Positions 41,202 to 50,766 of a stretch of 64,000 bases of DNA are shown in pieces. Each line of letters opens with the position of its first letter. Position 1 is the first letter of the stretch. The translations under genes were made by a program, and so were the position numbers. Below the pieces are notes generated by a model. That model was not told where the DNA came from. It made no database searches and was given only the letters and a program-made list of their open reading frames with translations. This stretch comes from Streptomyces mashuensis (GTDB lineage: Bacteria > Actinomycetota > Actinomycetes > Streptomycetales > Streptomycetaceae), in NCBI RefSeq assembly GCF_014654785.1, contig NZ_BNBD01000001.1, forward strand, positions 1-64,000, given 5' to 3'.

Positions 41202-42439
41202 ACTCACCACTCGCAGAGGTACTGGACGGGCAGCACGCCGCGGAGCTGCGCAAGGCGGCGCGGGCCCTCCTCAAGGAGCCGCTGCTGCGGGCCCACGGCC
41301 CCCAGGCGGACGGCTTCCGGCTCGTACGGCGCCACGCCGCCGAACTGCGCGAGTGGTTCGACCGCAATACGGGCTGGGGCCTCCGGGCGGACGCCGGGAC
41401 CGCACGGCTGCTGAAGACCCCCGGCTCCCTCGACGGGCCGCTGCACCCCGCCCGCGACGCCACCCGGGCCGGCGCTCCCTTCACCCGGCGGCGCTACGTC
41501 CTGCTCTGCCTCGCCCTCGCCGTGCTCGAACGGAGCGAGGCCCAGATCACCCTCGGACGCCTCGCCGACCACGTCGTCCTGGAGGCGGGCGACCCTCACC
41601 TGACGGCCGCCGGCATCCACTTCACCCTGGACCGCCGGGACGAGCGCCTCGACCTCGCCGCCGTCGTCCGCCTGCTGCTCGGCCTCGGCGTCCTGCGACG
41701 CGTCGCCGGGGACGAGGAGGCGTACGTCAGCGGCGCCGGAGACGTCCTGTACGACGTCGAGCGACGCGTCCTGGCGGGGCTTCTCGCCGCCCGCAGGGGC
41801 CCCTCCACCGTCGTGGCCGCCACGCTGGACGAGCGGCTCGCGGAGCTCGTCGCCGAAACCGCGCTGGACAGCGACGACCTGCGGTTCCGGGCCATGCGCC
41901 ACGCGCTCACACGCCGCCTCCTGGACGACCCGGTGCTCTACTACGACGAGCTGACCGACGCCGAACTCGCCTACCTCACCCGGCAGCGCGGCTTCCTCAC
42001 CGCCCGCATCACCGAACTCACCGGCCTCGTCGCCGAAGTGCGCGCCGAAGGCATCGCCATGGTGGACCCCGACGACGACCTGACCGACGTCCGCATGCCC
42101 GAACAGGGCACCCACGGCCACGTCACCCTGCTGCTCGCCGAACGCCTCGCGGCGGCCGGCACGCCCCTCACCACCGGCGACCTCCGGCAGACCGTGCGGG
42201 AACTGGCCGCCGAGCACGCCGGCTTCTGGTCGAAGTCGGCCAGGGAACCCGGGGCGGAGGGCGAACTCGTCGAGCAGGCCCTCGGCAAGCTCGCCGCGCT
42301 GAAACTCATCACCCGGCAGGGCGACCAGGTGGCCGCACGGCCGGCCCTCGCCCGCTACGCCGTCGGCGAGGCCGTCGTCGAACCCCGCACCGCCCGCGCC
42401 CCGCGCACGCCCCACCAGCGAAAGGCGAACCAGCGTTGA
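41198..42439 (+). CDS. jetB: Wadjet type II JetB (DUF2398, TIGR02678)
   Basis: The 413-residue protein has DUF2398 features: AARALLKEPLLRAHGPQADGFRLVRRHAAELREWFDRNTGWGL, YVLLCLALAVLERSEAQITLGRLAD, YYDELTDAELAYLTRQR. It is the MukE-like (kite) subunit bridging JetA and JetC. ATG 41198 overlaps the jetA stop by ATGA. The jetC start overlaps its own stop by TTGA. Confidence 0.9.
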   Translation: MNSPLAEVLDGQHAAELRKAARALLKEPLLRAHGPQADGFRLVRRHAAELREWFDRNTGWGLRADAGTARLLKTPGSLDGPLHPARDATRAGAPFTRRRYVLLCLALAVLERSEAQITLGRLADHVVLEAGDPHLTAAGIHFTLDRRDERLDLAAVVRLLLGLGVLRRVAGDEEAYVSGAGDVLYDVERRVLAGLLAARRGPSTVVAATLDERLAELVAETALDSDDLRFRAMRHALTRRLLDDPVLYYDELTDAELAYLTRQRGFLTARITELTGLVAEVRAEGIAMVDPDDDLTDVRMPEQGTHGHVTLLLAERLAAAGTPLTTGDLRQTVRELAAEHAGFWSKSAREPGAEGELVEQALGKLAALKLITRQGDQVAARPALARYAVGEAVVEPRTARAPRTPHQRKANQR

Positions 42440-45400
42440 CCGCCCTCCCCGTCCCCGCACGCTCCCGCTGGCAGCCCCTGCGCATCGGGCTCGTCGACCT
42501 GTTCCACTACGACGCCGAGGAGTTCCCCTTCCGCGACGGGCGGCTCCTGCTGCGCGGCAACAACGGCACGGGCAAGTCCAAGGTGCTCGCCCTGACCCTG
42601 CCCTTCCTGCTGGACGGCGACCTCACCCCGCGCCGCGTCGAGCCCGACGGCGACCCCGGCAAGCGCATGGAGTGGAACCTCCTCCTGGGCGGCGAACACC
42701 CCCACCCCGAGCGACTCGGCTACACCTGGATCGAGTTCGGCCGCCGCGACGACACCACCGGCGAGGAACAGTTCCGCACCCTCGCCTGCGGGCTCAAGGC
42801 CGTCGCCGGGCGCGGCATCGCCCGCCACTGGTACGTGGTGACCGACCAGCGCATCGGCAAGGACCTCAGCCTCCTCGACGCCACCGGCACCGCACTGTCC
42901 CGCGACCGGCTCGCCGAGGCCGTCGACGGCCACGGCCTCGTGTACGACCAGGCCAAGGCCTACCGGAGGGCCGTCGACGAGGCACTGTTCGGACTGGGCG
43001 AGCAGCGGTACGCCGCCCTGGTCGACCTGCTCATCCAGCTCCGCCAGCCGCAGCTCTCCAAACGCCCCAACGAAGCGGCCCTCTCCCGCGCCCTCACCGA
43101 GTCCCTGCCGCCCATGGACCAGCGGGTGATCGCCGACGCGGCCGAGGCGTTCCGCTCCCTGGACGAGGAGAAGGAGGAACTGCGCGCCGCCGCCGAGGCC
43201 GAACGCGCCGCCTCCGCGTTCCTGGAGCACTACCGGCGCTACGCCCGGATCGCCTCCCGCCGGCGCGCCCGCCTGCCACGTACCGAGCACTCCCGGTACG
43301 AGCGCCTGCAACGGGACCTCGCCGAGGAACAGGAACGCAAGGAGGAGGCGGAGCAGAGCCGGGCGGCGGCCGCCACCGAGACGGCGACCCTGGAGGAGAC
43401 GGAGACCCGGCTGCGGGCCCAGGACGCCGCCCTGCGCGAAGGCCCGGAGATGCGCAGCGCCCGCGAACTGGAGCAGGCGGCCGCGGAGGCCGACCGCGCG
43501 GCGAGAGCCGGGCAGCAGGCCGGGAACGACCGGGAACAGGCCGAGAGCGCCCACCGACGGGCCCTGGCACGGCTGGCAGCCGCGGAGAACCGGCTCGCCG
43601 CGGCCGGGCGACAGGCCGCCGCGGTCCTCGACCGCGTGCACGAGTCCGCCCGGCACGCGCGCGTCACCCTCCCCGAGGAACCGACGCGCGAGACGGCCGA
43701 GGAGGCGACGGACCGCAGGAGCCGCACCCTTACGCACGTCGAGCACCTGGCGGACGAAGCGGACCGCGCGGCACGCGCGCGTGACGAGGAGGCCCGGCGG
43801 CTCGACGAGGCGGAGTCCGACCTCACCCAGGCCGCCGACGAGGAGGACCGCGCCCAAGAGGCGGTCCGGTCCGCCGGCACCGCCCTGCTGGACGCCGTAC
43901 GGCAGCACGCCCGGGGATGCCGCGAACTGGCCTGGCCCGATCCGGCCGTGCTGCTCGACGAGATCCAGGAGTGGACCCGGCACCTCGACGGGCCCTCGCC
44001 CGCCCGCACCCACGCCCGGCACGCCCACAGCGCCGCGGCGTCCGCGCTGGCCGACGAGGCGGCGGCCCTCGCCCACCACGCGGCCGCCCTCACGGCACGC
44101 CGGCGCGACACGGAACAGGAACTCGCCCGCCTCGAAGCCGGAGGACAGCGCGGCCCCGAGGCGCCGTACACCCGTACCCCGGGCCTGCGCGACCGCACAC
44201 CCGGCGCCCCCTTGTGGCGACTGGTCGACTTCCGCGACGTCCTCGGGGACGGCGAACGCGCCGGGCTGGAGGCCGCACTCGAGGCGTCCGGGCTGCTCGA
44301 CTCCTGGGTGCGCCCCGACGGCACCGTCCTCGACCCGGACGGCCACGACGTGCTGCTCGCCCCCGGCACCGAGCCCGTCCCCGGGCCGTCCCTCGCCATG
44401 GCACTGTGCCCCGCCGTCGACCACGGCGACGCCCGGGCCGCCGGCATCGGCGACAGCACGGTGGCCGGACTCCTCGCGGCGATCGGCCTGGGGGAGAGGG
44501 CCGACGCCGGCACGTGGGTGGCGCTCGACGGCCGGTTCCGGATCGGTGCCCTTACCGGCCGGTGGGCGAAGCCCGCCGCGGAGTACGTCGGCGAGGGAGC
44601 CCGCGAAATGGCCCGCCGCGCCCGCATCGGCGCCCTCCACGGCGAACTGGCCCGGCTCCAGGAGGAACTCACGGCCGCGTCCGCCCGGGCGGACGCCGTG
44701 GCGGACCGGCGCCGCAGGCTCGACGCGGAACTGGCCGCCGTACCCGACGACGGCCCGCTCCGCCAGGCGTACGCGCGGGCGGCCGCCGCCACCGCGACCG
44801 CCACCCGGACCCGCGCCCGGCGCGACGAACGGGCCAAGGGCTTCGCCGAAGCGGCGGAGGCGGCCGAGCGGGCCGCCGCCGAACGCGACACGACCGCCGC
44901 CGACCTCGGGCTCCCCGCCGACCGCGAAGGGCTCGCCGCCGTGCGCCGCGCGCTCACCGCCACGGCCCTCGGCCTCGCCGACCTGTGGCCCGCCCTCCGG
45001 GAGCGCGGCGAGGCGCTCCGGCAGGTGGAGGACGAACGCGACGAGACCGGCCGGACGGGACAGCGCAGCGCCGACTTCGCGCAGCGTGCCGAGGAAGCGG
45101 TCCGCGCCGCTGCCGCCGCCGAGGAACGCCACCTCACCCTGCGCTCCACCGTCGGCGCGGCCGTCGCCGACCTCGAACGCCGCCTGGCCGGCAACGCCGC
45201 CGCACTGCGCGAGTGCCGCGCCGGACAGCGCCGCGCCCGCGAGCGGCACACCGAGGCCGACCGGCGGGCCAGCCGCGCCGAAGGCCGCATCGAGGAGCTG
45301 ACGCGCGGGCTCGGCGAGGCCGCCGCCGCCCGCACCGAGGCGATCGCGGGGCTCCAGCGGTTCACGGCCACCGGGCTGCTGACGGTCGCCCTGCCCGACC

Positions 45401-46533
45401 TGCCCCTGCCGCCGCAGGGCGACGGCCCCTGGGCGGCCAGCCCGGCCATCGCCCTGGCCCGCTCCGTCGAGACCCACCTGGCCCGGACGGACGACTCCGA
45501 CGGAGCCTGGGAACGCGTACAGCGGCGGCTCAGCGAAGAACTCAAGACCCTGCAGGACGCCCTCTCCCGCCACGGGCACAGCGCGTCCGCCCGCATGGTC
45601 GAGGACGGCATGGTCGTCGACATCGTCTACCAGGGCCGGGAACGCGGCGTGCCCGACCTCGCCGCCGCACTCGCCGTCGAGGTCGGCGAGCTCACCCGCA
45701 TCCTCTCCGCGCACGAGCGGGAGATCCTCGAGACCCACCTCGTCACCGAAGTGGCGGGAACCCTCCAGGAACTGATCGGCGCCGCCGAGCGCCAGGTCCA
45801 GGCCATGAACAACGAGCTGGAGGAGCGCCCCACCTCCACCGGCATGAAGCTGCGCCTGGTGTGGCGCCCCTCGCGCAAGGCCCCCGCCGGCCTCGCCCGG
45901 GCCCGCGAGCGCCTGCGCCAGTCCGCCGACGCGTGGACGCCGGAGGACCGGGCCGCGGTCGGCGAGTTCCTCCAGGAGCAGATCGCGCAGCAGCAGACCG
46001 GCGACGCCGCCGGCAGCTGGCTCGAACACCTCACCGCCGCCCTCGACTACCGGGCCTGGCACGAGTTCGGCATCGAGCGCCGCCAGCAGGGCCGCTGGGT
46101 CCCGGCCACCGGGCCGGCCTCCGGCGGCGAACGCGTCCTCGCCGTCTCCGTGCCCCTGTTCGCCGCCGCCTCGTCGCACTACGCCAGCGCGGGCAACCCG
46201 CACGCCCCGCGCCTGGTCATGCTCGACGAGGCGTTCGCCGGCGTCGACGACGACTCGCGCGCCAAGTGCCTCGGCCTGCTGCACGCCTTCGACCTCGACG
46301 TGGTGATGACCAGCGAGCGCGAGTGGGCCTGCTACCCGCAGGTCCCCGGCATCGCCATCGCCCAGCTCTCCCGCGTGGACGGCGTCGCCGCCGTCCTGGT
46401 CACCCGCTGGGAATGGGACGGGGCCGCGCGCTCGCGCCAGGAGGAACCGGCCCGCTCCGGGGGATGGGCGCCAGGGGAGTGGCCCCCCGGGGAGACGGGT
46501 TCCGCCGACACCCAGGAGTCGCTGTGGGCGTGA
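42436..46533 (+). CDS. jetC: Wadjet type II JetC SMC-like ATPase (TIGR02680)
   Basis: This 1365-residue ATPase has Walker A GNNGTGKS at 41-48, very long charged coiled-coil arms (about 230-560 and 720-1000), and a C-terminal half with ABC signature SGGE (1229-1232) and Walker B LVMLDEAFAG (Asp1264, Glu1265). This is the SMC/MukB architecture of a loop-extruding motor. The start TTG 42436 overlaps the jetB stop; no other start fits the conserved N-terminus. Glutamate codon GAA appears more often by eye than in flanking core genes, suggesting acquisition. Confidence 0.92.
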   Translation: MTALPVPARSRWQPLRIGLVDLFHYDAEEFPFRDGRLLLRGNNGTGKSKVLALTLPFLLDGDLTPRRVEPDGDPGKRMEWNLLLGGEHPHPERLGYTWIEFGRRDDTTGEEQFRTLACGLKAVAGRGIARHWYVVTDQRIGKDLSLLDATGTALSRDRLAEAVDGHGLVYDQAKAYRRAVDEALFGLGEQRYAALVDLLIQLRQPQLSKRPNEAALSRALTESLPPMDQRVIADAAEAFRSLDEEKEELRAAAEAERAASAFLEHYRRYARIASRRRARLPRTEHSRYERLQRDLAEEQERKEEAEQSRAAAATETATLEETETRLRAQDAALREGPEMRSARELEQAAAEADRAARAGQQAGNDREQAESAHRRALARLAAAENRLAAAGRQAAAVLDRVHESARHARVTLPEEPTRETAEEATDRRSRTLTHVEHLADEADRAARARDEEARRLDEAESDLTQAADEEDRAQEAVRSAGTALLDAVRQHARGCRELAWPDPAVLLDEIQEWTRHLDGPSPARTHARHAHSAAASALADEAAALAHHAAALTARRRDTEQELARLEAGGQRGPEAPYTRTPGLRDRTPGAPLWRLVDFRDVLGDGERAGLEAALEASGLLDSWVRPDGTVLDPDGHDVLLAPGTEPVPGPSLAMALCPAVDHGDARAAGIGDSTVAGLLAAIGLGERADAGTWVALDGRFRIGALTGRWAKPAAEYVGEGAREMARRARIGALHGELARLQEELTAASARADAVADRRRRLDAELAAVPDDGPLRQAYARAAAATATATRTRARRDERAKGFAEAAEAAERAAAERDTTAADLGLPADREGLAAVRRALTATALGLADLWPALRERGEALRQVEDERDETGRTGQRSADFAQRAEEAVRAAAAAEERHLTLRSTVGAAVADLERRLAGNAAALRECRAGQRRARERHTEADRRASRAEGRIEELTRGLGEAAAARTEAIAGLQRFTATGLLTVALPDLPLPPQGDGPWAASPAIALARSVETHLARTDDSDGAWERVQRRLSEELKTLQDALSRHGHSASARMVEDGMVVDIVYQGRERGVPDLAAALAVEVGELTRILSAHEREILETHLVTEVAGTLQELIGAAERQVQAMNNELEERPTSTGMKLRLVWRPSRKAPAGLARARERLRQSADAWTPEDRAAVGEFLQEQIAQQQTGDAAGSWLEHLTAALDYRAWHEFGIERRQQGRWVPATGPASGGERVLAVSVPLFAAASSHYASAGNPHAPRLVMLDEAFAGVDDDSRAKCLGLLHAFDLDVVMTSEREWACYPQVPGIAIAQLSRVDGVAAVLVTRWEWDGAARSRQEEPARSGGWAPGEWPPGETGSADTQESLWA

Positions 46534-47843
46534 GCACCGGGCCGCCGGAGGAGGCGGTCGACCTCGGACGGCTGCGGCGGCTGCTCGGCACCCCCGACCT
46601 CGCCTGGCTGGTCGAGCGCACCAGGCGGCGCATGGAACGCGAGCAGCCCCTCACCGGGTCCGTGTCCCTGGACCGGCCCACGGAGGCCCAGCGCCTGGCG
46701 GCCGAGCGCCTGCTGGGCCGGGCACCGCGCGGCGGCCGCTCGCTGTCCGTCCGGCTCGACGCCGTCGACGCCGTCCTGCGCCGCTCCGGCATCAGCCCCG
46801 CCGGCCTCGCCACCGCCGTCACCGCCCTCACCGGGCCCGTCACCCGGCTCGGCCAGGCCCGCCGCGACGCCTCCCGGGCCTGGGAGCAGGCCTACGAGCC
46901 GCTCCACGCCCTCGGCGGCGACCTGCCGCGCCTCCGCGCCTGGACGGACCGGCTGCGCGCCGACGGCCTCGTGCGGCGCCTCGCCCGCGACCCCGCCGCA
47001 GCCCGCACCCTGCTCGACAGCGCCGCCCGCGTCCTGCGGGAACTGCCGGCCGACCCCGCCGTGTCCCTGCCCGCCTTCGCCGCCCGGGTGACCGGCAGTG
47101 CGCACGCCCTGGACGACGGCACCCCCCTGGCCACCCTGACCCTGTCGGGCATCCGCGCGCTCACCGGCTTCCCCGACGGCAGCGGCGCCGAGTGGCGGCG
47201 CGACGCCTGGGCCTCGGCGGGGCTGCTGCGCGACGAGCTGTCGTCGACCGTCCTCACCCTGAACCTGCGCGGCACCCCCGCGCTCGACTGGGCGGCCGGC
47301 CAGGGAGAGCCCTGCGTCCTCACCCTCCGGCAGCTCGCCCGCGCGCCCCTTCCCACCGCACCGCCGGTGGTGCACGTCTGTGAGAACCCCGCCGTCGTGG
47401 CGGCCGCCGCCGACGCCCACGGGCCCGGCTGCCCACCGCTGGTCTGTCTCCAGGGCCAGCCCTCCGCGGCCGCCGTCACCCTGCTGCGGCACCTGCACGC
47501 GGGCGGTACGACGCTGCTCTACCACGGGGACTTCGACTGGGGCGGCATCCGGATCGCCGCCGCGCTGCTCCGCCGCGTGCCGTGGCGGCCATGGCGCTAC
47601 GAGGCCGGCGACTACGTGGCCGTCGCCGGTACGGCGCGCTCGCTGCCGCCCCTGGCCGGGGCACCGGCCGAGGCGCCCTGGGACCCGGCGCTGGCGCCGG
47701 CCATGGCGGAGGCCGGGGTGCGGGTGGAGGAGGAAGCGGCCCTCGGCCTCCTCCTCGGCGACCTCGCCCCCGAAGGCCGTGGCGGCCGGGGAGTGCGACG
47801 GCGCGCGGGGGGTGGTTCGCGCGCCGTTACCCTGGAGGAATGA
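46530..47843 (+). CDS. jetD: Wadjet type II JetD toprim nuclease (DUF2399, TIGR02679)
   Basis: The 437-residue protein ends in a DUF2399 Toprim domain. The catalytic glutamate is Glu285 in [12 protein letters not shown], and the metal-binding acidic pair is Asp334 and Asp336 in [13 protein letters not shown]. JetD resembles the Spo11/topoisomerase VI A subunit and cuts DNA captured by JetABC. GTG 46530 overlaps the jetC stop (GTGA); GTG 46524 is possible. The last 25 or so residues are a basic, low-complexity tail encoded by what looks like the leader of miaB. Confidence 0.9.
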   Translation: MSTGPPEEAVDLGRLRRLLGTPDLAWLVERTRRRMEREQPLTGSVSLDRPTEAQRLAAERLLGRAPRGGRSLSVRLDAVDAVLRRSGISPAGLATAVTALTGPVTRLGQARRDASRAWEQAYEPLHALGGDLPRLRAWTDRLRADGLVRRLARDPAAARTLLDSAARVLRELPADPAVSLPAFAARVTGSAHALDDGTPLATLTLSGIRALTGFPDGSGAEWRRDAWASAGLLRDELSSTVLTLNLRGTPALDWAAGQGEPCVLTLRQLARAPLPTAPPVVHVCENPAVVAAAADAHGPGCPPLVCLQGQPSAAAVTLLRHLHAGGTTLLYHGDFDWGGIRIAAALLRRVPWRPWRYEAGDYVAVAGTARSLPPLAGAPAEAPWDPALAPAMAEAGVRVEEEAALGLLLGDLAPEGRGGRGVRRRAGGGSRAVTLEE

Positions 47844-49363
47844 CCAGCATCGACCGGAGCCGAGACGTGGGCGCAACCAAGAGCTACGAGATCCGCACCT
47901 ACGGGTGCCAGATGAACGTCCACGACTCCGAGCGGCTCTCCGGCCTGCTGGAGGACGCGGGGTACGTCCGCGCGCCCCAGGGCGCCGCCGAGGGCGAGGC
48001 GGACGTCGTCGTCTTCAACACCTGCGCCGTGCGCGAGAACGCCGACAACAAGCTCTACGGCAACCTGGGCCGGCTCGCGTCGGTCAAGGCCCGGCGGCCC
48101 GGCATGCAGATCGCCGTGGGCGGCTGTCTTGCGCAGAAGGACCGCGACACCATCGTCAAGAAGGCGCCGTGGGTCGACGTCGTCTTCGGCACGCACAACA
48201 TCGGCAAGCTGCCCGTCCTCCTGGAGCGCGCCCGCATCCAGGAGGAGGCGCAGGTCGAGATCGCCGAGTCGCTGGAGGCGTTCCCCTCCACGCTGCCCAC
48301 CCGCCGCGAGAGCGCCTACGCGGCCTGGGTGTCGATCTCCGTCGGCTGCAACAACACCTGCACCTTCTGCATCGTGCCCGCGCTGCGCGGCAAGGAGAAG
48401 GACCGCCGTCCCGGCGACATCCTCGCCGAGGTCGAGGCGCTGGTCGCCGAGGGCGTCACCGAGATCACCCTGCTCGGCCAGAACGTCAACGCCTACGGCT
48501 CCGACATGGGCGACCGCGAGGCGTTCTCCAAGCTGCTGCGCGCCTGCGGCGCCATCGAGGGCCTGGAGCGCGTCCGCTTCACCTCCCCGCACCCCCGCGA
48601 CTTCACCGACGACGTGATCGCGGCGATGGCGGAGACCCCGAACGTCATGCCGCAGCTGCACATGCCGCTCCAGTCCGGCTCGGACACGGTCCTCAAGGCG
48701 ATGCGCCGCTCGTACCGGCAGGAGCGCTTCCTGGGCATCATCGAGAAGGTCCGCGCGGCCATGCCGGACGCGGCCATCTCCACGGACATCATCGTGGGCT
48801 TCCCCGGCGAGACCGAGGAGGACTTCGAGCAGACCATGCACGTGGTGCGCGAGGCCCGCTTCGCGCAGGCCTTCACCTTCCAGTACTCCAAGCGCCCGGG
48901 CACGCCGGCCGCCGAGATGGAGGGCCAGATCCCCAAGGAGGTCGTGCAGGCCCGCTACGAGCGGCTGGTCGCCCTCCAGGAGCAGATCTCCTGGGAGGAG
49001 AACAAGAAGCAGGTCGGCCGCACCCTGGAGGTCATGGTCGCCGAGGGCGAGGGCCGCAAGGACGACGCCACCCGGCGCCTGTCCGGCCGCGCCCCCGACA
49101 ACCGCCTGGTGCACTTCACCCGGCCCGAGGAGCCGGTGCGCCCCGGCGACATGGTGACCGTCGAGATCACCTATGCCGCCCCGCACCACCTGCTCGCCGA
49201 GGGCCCCGCCCGGGGCGTGCGGCGCACGCGCGCGGGCGACGCCTGGGAGAAGCGCAGCGCCGCCGCTGCCGAGAAGCCCAAGGGCGTCATGCTCGGCATC
49301 CCCTCCATCGGCGCCCCTGCTCCCACCCCCGCCCCGGCGGGCGCGGGCTGCGGCTGCGACTGA
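47840..49363 (+). CDS. miaB: tRNA-2-methylthio-N6-dimethylallyladenosine synthase MiaB
   Basis: The 507-residue radical-SAM enzyme adds a methylthio group to i6A37 in tRNAs reading UNN codons. MTTase-domain cysteines lie in [15 protein letters not shown] and GGCLAQK. The radical-SAM triad is Cys170, Cys174 and Cys177, and a C-terminal TRAM domain follows. ATG 47840 overlaps the jetD stop, and its GGAGGA site lies inside jetD. MiaA, which makes its substrate, is encoded 3 kb downstream. Confidence 0.96.
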   Translation: MTSIDRSRDVGATKSYEIRTYGCQMNVHDSERLSGLLEDAGYVRAPQGAAEGEADVVVFNTCAVRENADNKLYGNLGRLASVKARRPGMQIAVGGCLAQKDRDTIVKKAPWVDVVFGTHNIGKLPVLLERARIQEEAQVEIAESLEAFPSTLPTRRESAYAAWVSISVGCNNTCTFCIVPALRGKEKDRRPGDILAEVEALVAEGVTEITLLGQNVNAYGSDMGDREAFSKLLRACGAIEGLERVRFTSPHPRDFTDDVIAAMAETPNVMPQLHMPLQSGSDTVLKAMRRSYRQERFLGIIEKVRAAMPDAAISTDIIVGFPGETEEDFEQTMHVVREARFAQAFTFQYSKRPGTPAAEMEGQIPKEVVQARYERLVALQEQISWEENKKQVGRTLEVMVAEGEGRKDDATRRLSGRAPDNRLVHFTRPEEPVRPGDMVTVEITYAAPHHLLAEGPARGVRRTRAGDAWEKRSAAAAEKPKGVMLGIPSIGAPAPTPAPAGAGCGCD

Positions 49364-49401
49364 GCACCGATGCACTGATCACCACCCGTCCCCGACGGGC
49401 C

Positions 49402-49438
49402 CGGGGCCCACGCCGTCCTCGCTGACGCGTGGGCCCCG
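49402..49438 (+). terminator. Hairpin terminator after miaB
   Basis: A 12-bp stem (49402-49413 with 49427-49438) with a 13-nt loop is followed by only two T residues. It lies 39 bp after the miaB stop. Confidence 0.65.
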
Positions 49439-49445
49439 TTGTCAG

Positions 49446-49451
49446 TAGGCT
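49446..49451 (+). promoter_or_regulatory. -10 element of a leaderless LigB-like gene transcript
   Basis: TAGGCT ends 6 nt before ATG 49458. The upstream TTGTCAGT overlaps this element and is not correctly spaced for the DNA-damage promoter. Confidence 0.45.
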
Positions 49452-49457
49452 GCGGCC

Positions 49458-50177
49458 ATGCTCGTCGCCGCTGCCGTATGCCCCTGCCCGCCGCTGCTCG
49501 TCCCCGAGGTCGCCGCGGGCGCCGCGCCCGAACTGGACGGGGTGCGGGCCGCCTGCCTCGACGCCGTGGCCGTCCTGGCCGCCTCCCGGCCCGCCCGGCT
49601 GGTCGTCGTGGGGCCCGGCGGCCCCGGCGAGCCGGAGCTGTTCCCGCAGGGCTCCCCGGGCTCGTTCCGCGGCTTCGGCGTGGACCTGGACGTCCGGCTG
49701 GGGCGCGGCGGCACGGCGGCCGGTACGGGCGGCAAGGCGCTGCCGGCGGCCCTGGCCGTGGCCGCGTGGCTGCTGGAGCGTACGGAGTGGGCCGTGGCGC
49801 CGGTGGAGGGCGTGGCGGTCGGGGACGCGCTGGAGAGCGGGCGCTGCCTGGAGCTCGGCCGCGAGCTGGCGGCCGGCGACGAGCGGATCGCCCTGCTGGC
49901 CATGGGTGACGGCAGTGCCTGCCGCACGCTGAAGGCTCCGGGCTACCTGGACGAGCGTGCCGAGCCGTTCGACGCCGGTACGGCGCGGGCCCTGGGAGCC
50001 GCCGACGCCGCCGCGCTGGCGGCGCTGGACGCGGGCCTGGCCCGGGAGCTCCAGGCGGCCGGCCGGGCGTCCTGGCAGGTGCTGGCGGGCGCGGGCGAGG
50101 GCGCCGGGCTGCGCGGCCAGTTGCTGGCGGACGAGGCGCCGTACGGCGTCGGGTACCACGTGGCGGCCTGGTCGTAG
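49458..50177 (+). CDS. Class III extradiol dioxygenase-like (LigB fold) protein
   Basis: The 239-residue protein resembles the B-subunit fold of class III extradiol dioxygenases: MLVAAAVCPCPPLLVPEVA at the start, RLVVVGPG, LLAMGDGSACRTLKAPGYLDERAEPFD and APYGVGYHVAAW at the end. The iron-binding histidines of true dioxygenases are not apparent (the usual first HxPxxP reads CPCPPLL), so it may lack that activity. No partner subunit is nearby. It lies between miaB and miaA in many Streptomyces from memory. Confidence 0.78.
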   Translation: MLVAAAVCPCPPLLVPEVAAGAAPELDGVRAACLDAVAVLAASRPARLVVVGPGGPGEPELFPQGSPGSFRGFGVDLDVRLGRGGTAAGTGGKALPAALAVAAWLLERTEWAVAPVEGVAVGDALESGRCLELGRELAAGDERIALLAMGDGSACRTLKAPGYLDERAEPFDAGTARALGAADAAALAALDAGLARELQAAGRASWQVLAGAGEGAGLRGQLLADEAPYGVGYHVAAWS

Positions 50178-50219
50178 CGGCGGCGCCCGGGGAGGCGCGG
50201 GCCGGCGGGGTGCAGCGAC

Positions 50220-50244
50220 GGCCGTGGAGCCGTGCTCCACGGCC
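50220..50244. terminator. Hairpin between convergent genes
   Basis: An 11-bp stem (50220-50230 with 50234-50244) with a 3-nt loop lies between the LigB-like gene and the convergent small acidic-protein gene. It probably terminates both. Confidence 0.6.
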
Positions 50245-50331
50245 GGTCGCCGACGAGGGTCAGGCCGCTCCCGCGGGCCTTCCCGTGGTCTGCTCGTCGG
50301 CGGGCCGCGCGGCTGTCACGCTGCTTGCACG

Positions 50332-50583
50332 CTACTTGCGGGCGCCCTCACCGGCCTCGCTGTCGGCCGCCTTCTCCGCGGACTGCTGCTTGGGGATGTC
50401 GACCTCGGCGGCCTCGTCCGTGGCCTCCTCGGCCCGGTCCTCGGCCACGGCCTCCTCCGGCTTGGCCCCGTCCGTCTCCGCGGCGTCGGTGGATTCCGCC
50501 GTCCGGGTGGCAGTCGCGGCCTCTTCCGTTGACGTGGAGGACGTCGAGGACGACCTACGGAGAATCCTTGAAAACACGCCCAT
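50332..50583 (-). CDS. Small acidic protein of unknown function
   Basis: The 83-residue product starts MGVFSRILRR and continues as a Ser/Thr/Glu/Ala-rich, probably disordered chain. It ends in a distinct IPKQQSAEKAADSEAGEGAR segment. Similar Streptomyces proteins are sometimes labelled gliding motility protein without basis. ATG 50583 is preceded by GGAGTAG and there is a possible -10, TAAGGT, further upstream. Its C-terminus is the part I would expect to be conserved. Confidence 0.7.
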   Translation of the reverse strand: MGVFSRILRRSSSTSSTSTEEAATATRTAESTDAAETDGAKPEEAVAEDRAEEATDEAAEVDIPKQQSAEKAADSEAGEGARK

Positions 50584-50766
50584 ATCTACTCCATTACCTT
50601 ACTGGTGTGAGCGAGATCCCGGGTCGTCCGGGGCGTCCCCGGAGGCCGTTCCCGGCCCCCGGTCCGTGAACCGGCTCTCGGAACCTCGCAACAGGCAACG
50701 AACCCACCGTCGTCCCGTCACGTCGCTCGTTCGTGGGGCACTCGGGAGGTTTGGGAGACTGATGGG

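Noticed and set aside
42355..46284. A 1309-codon minus-strand frame across jetC
   Set aside because: Antisense shadow of the SMC-like ATPase; composition is low complexity and no start signal is seen.
49439..49458. TTGTCAGT before the LigB-like gene as a third DNA-damage promoter
   Set aside because: No TAnnnT follows at the required 8-base spacing, and the overlapping TAGGCT at the leaderless distance explains the region better.
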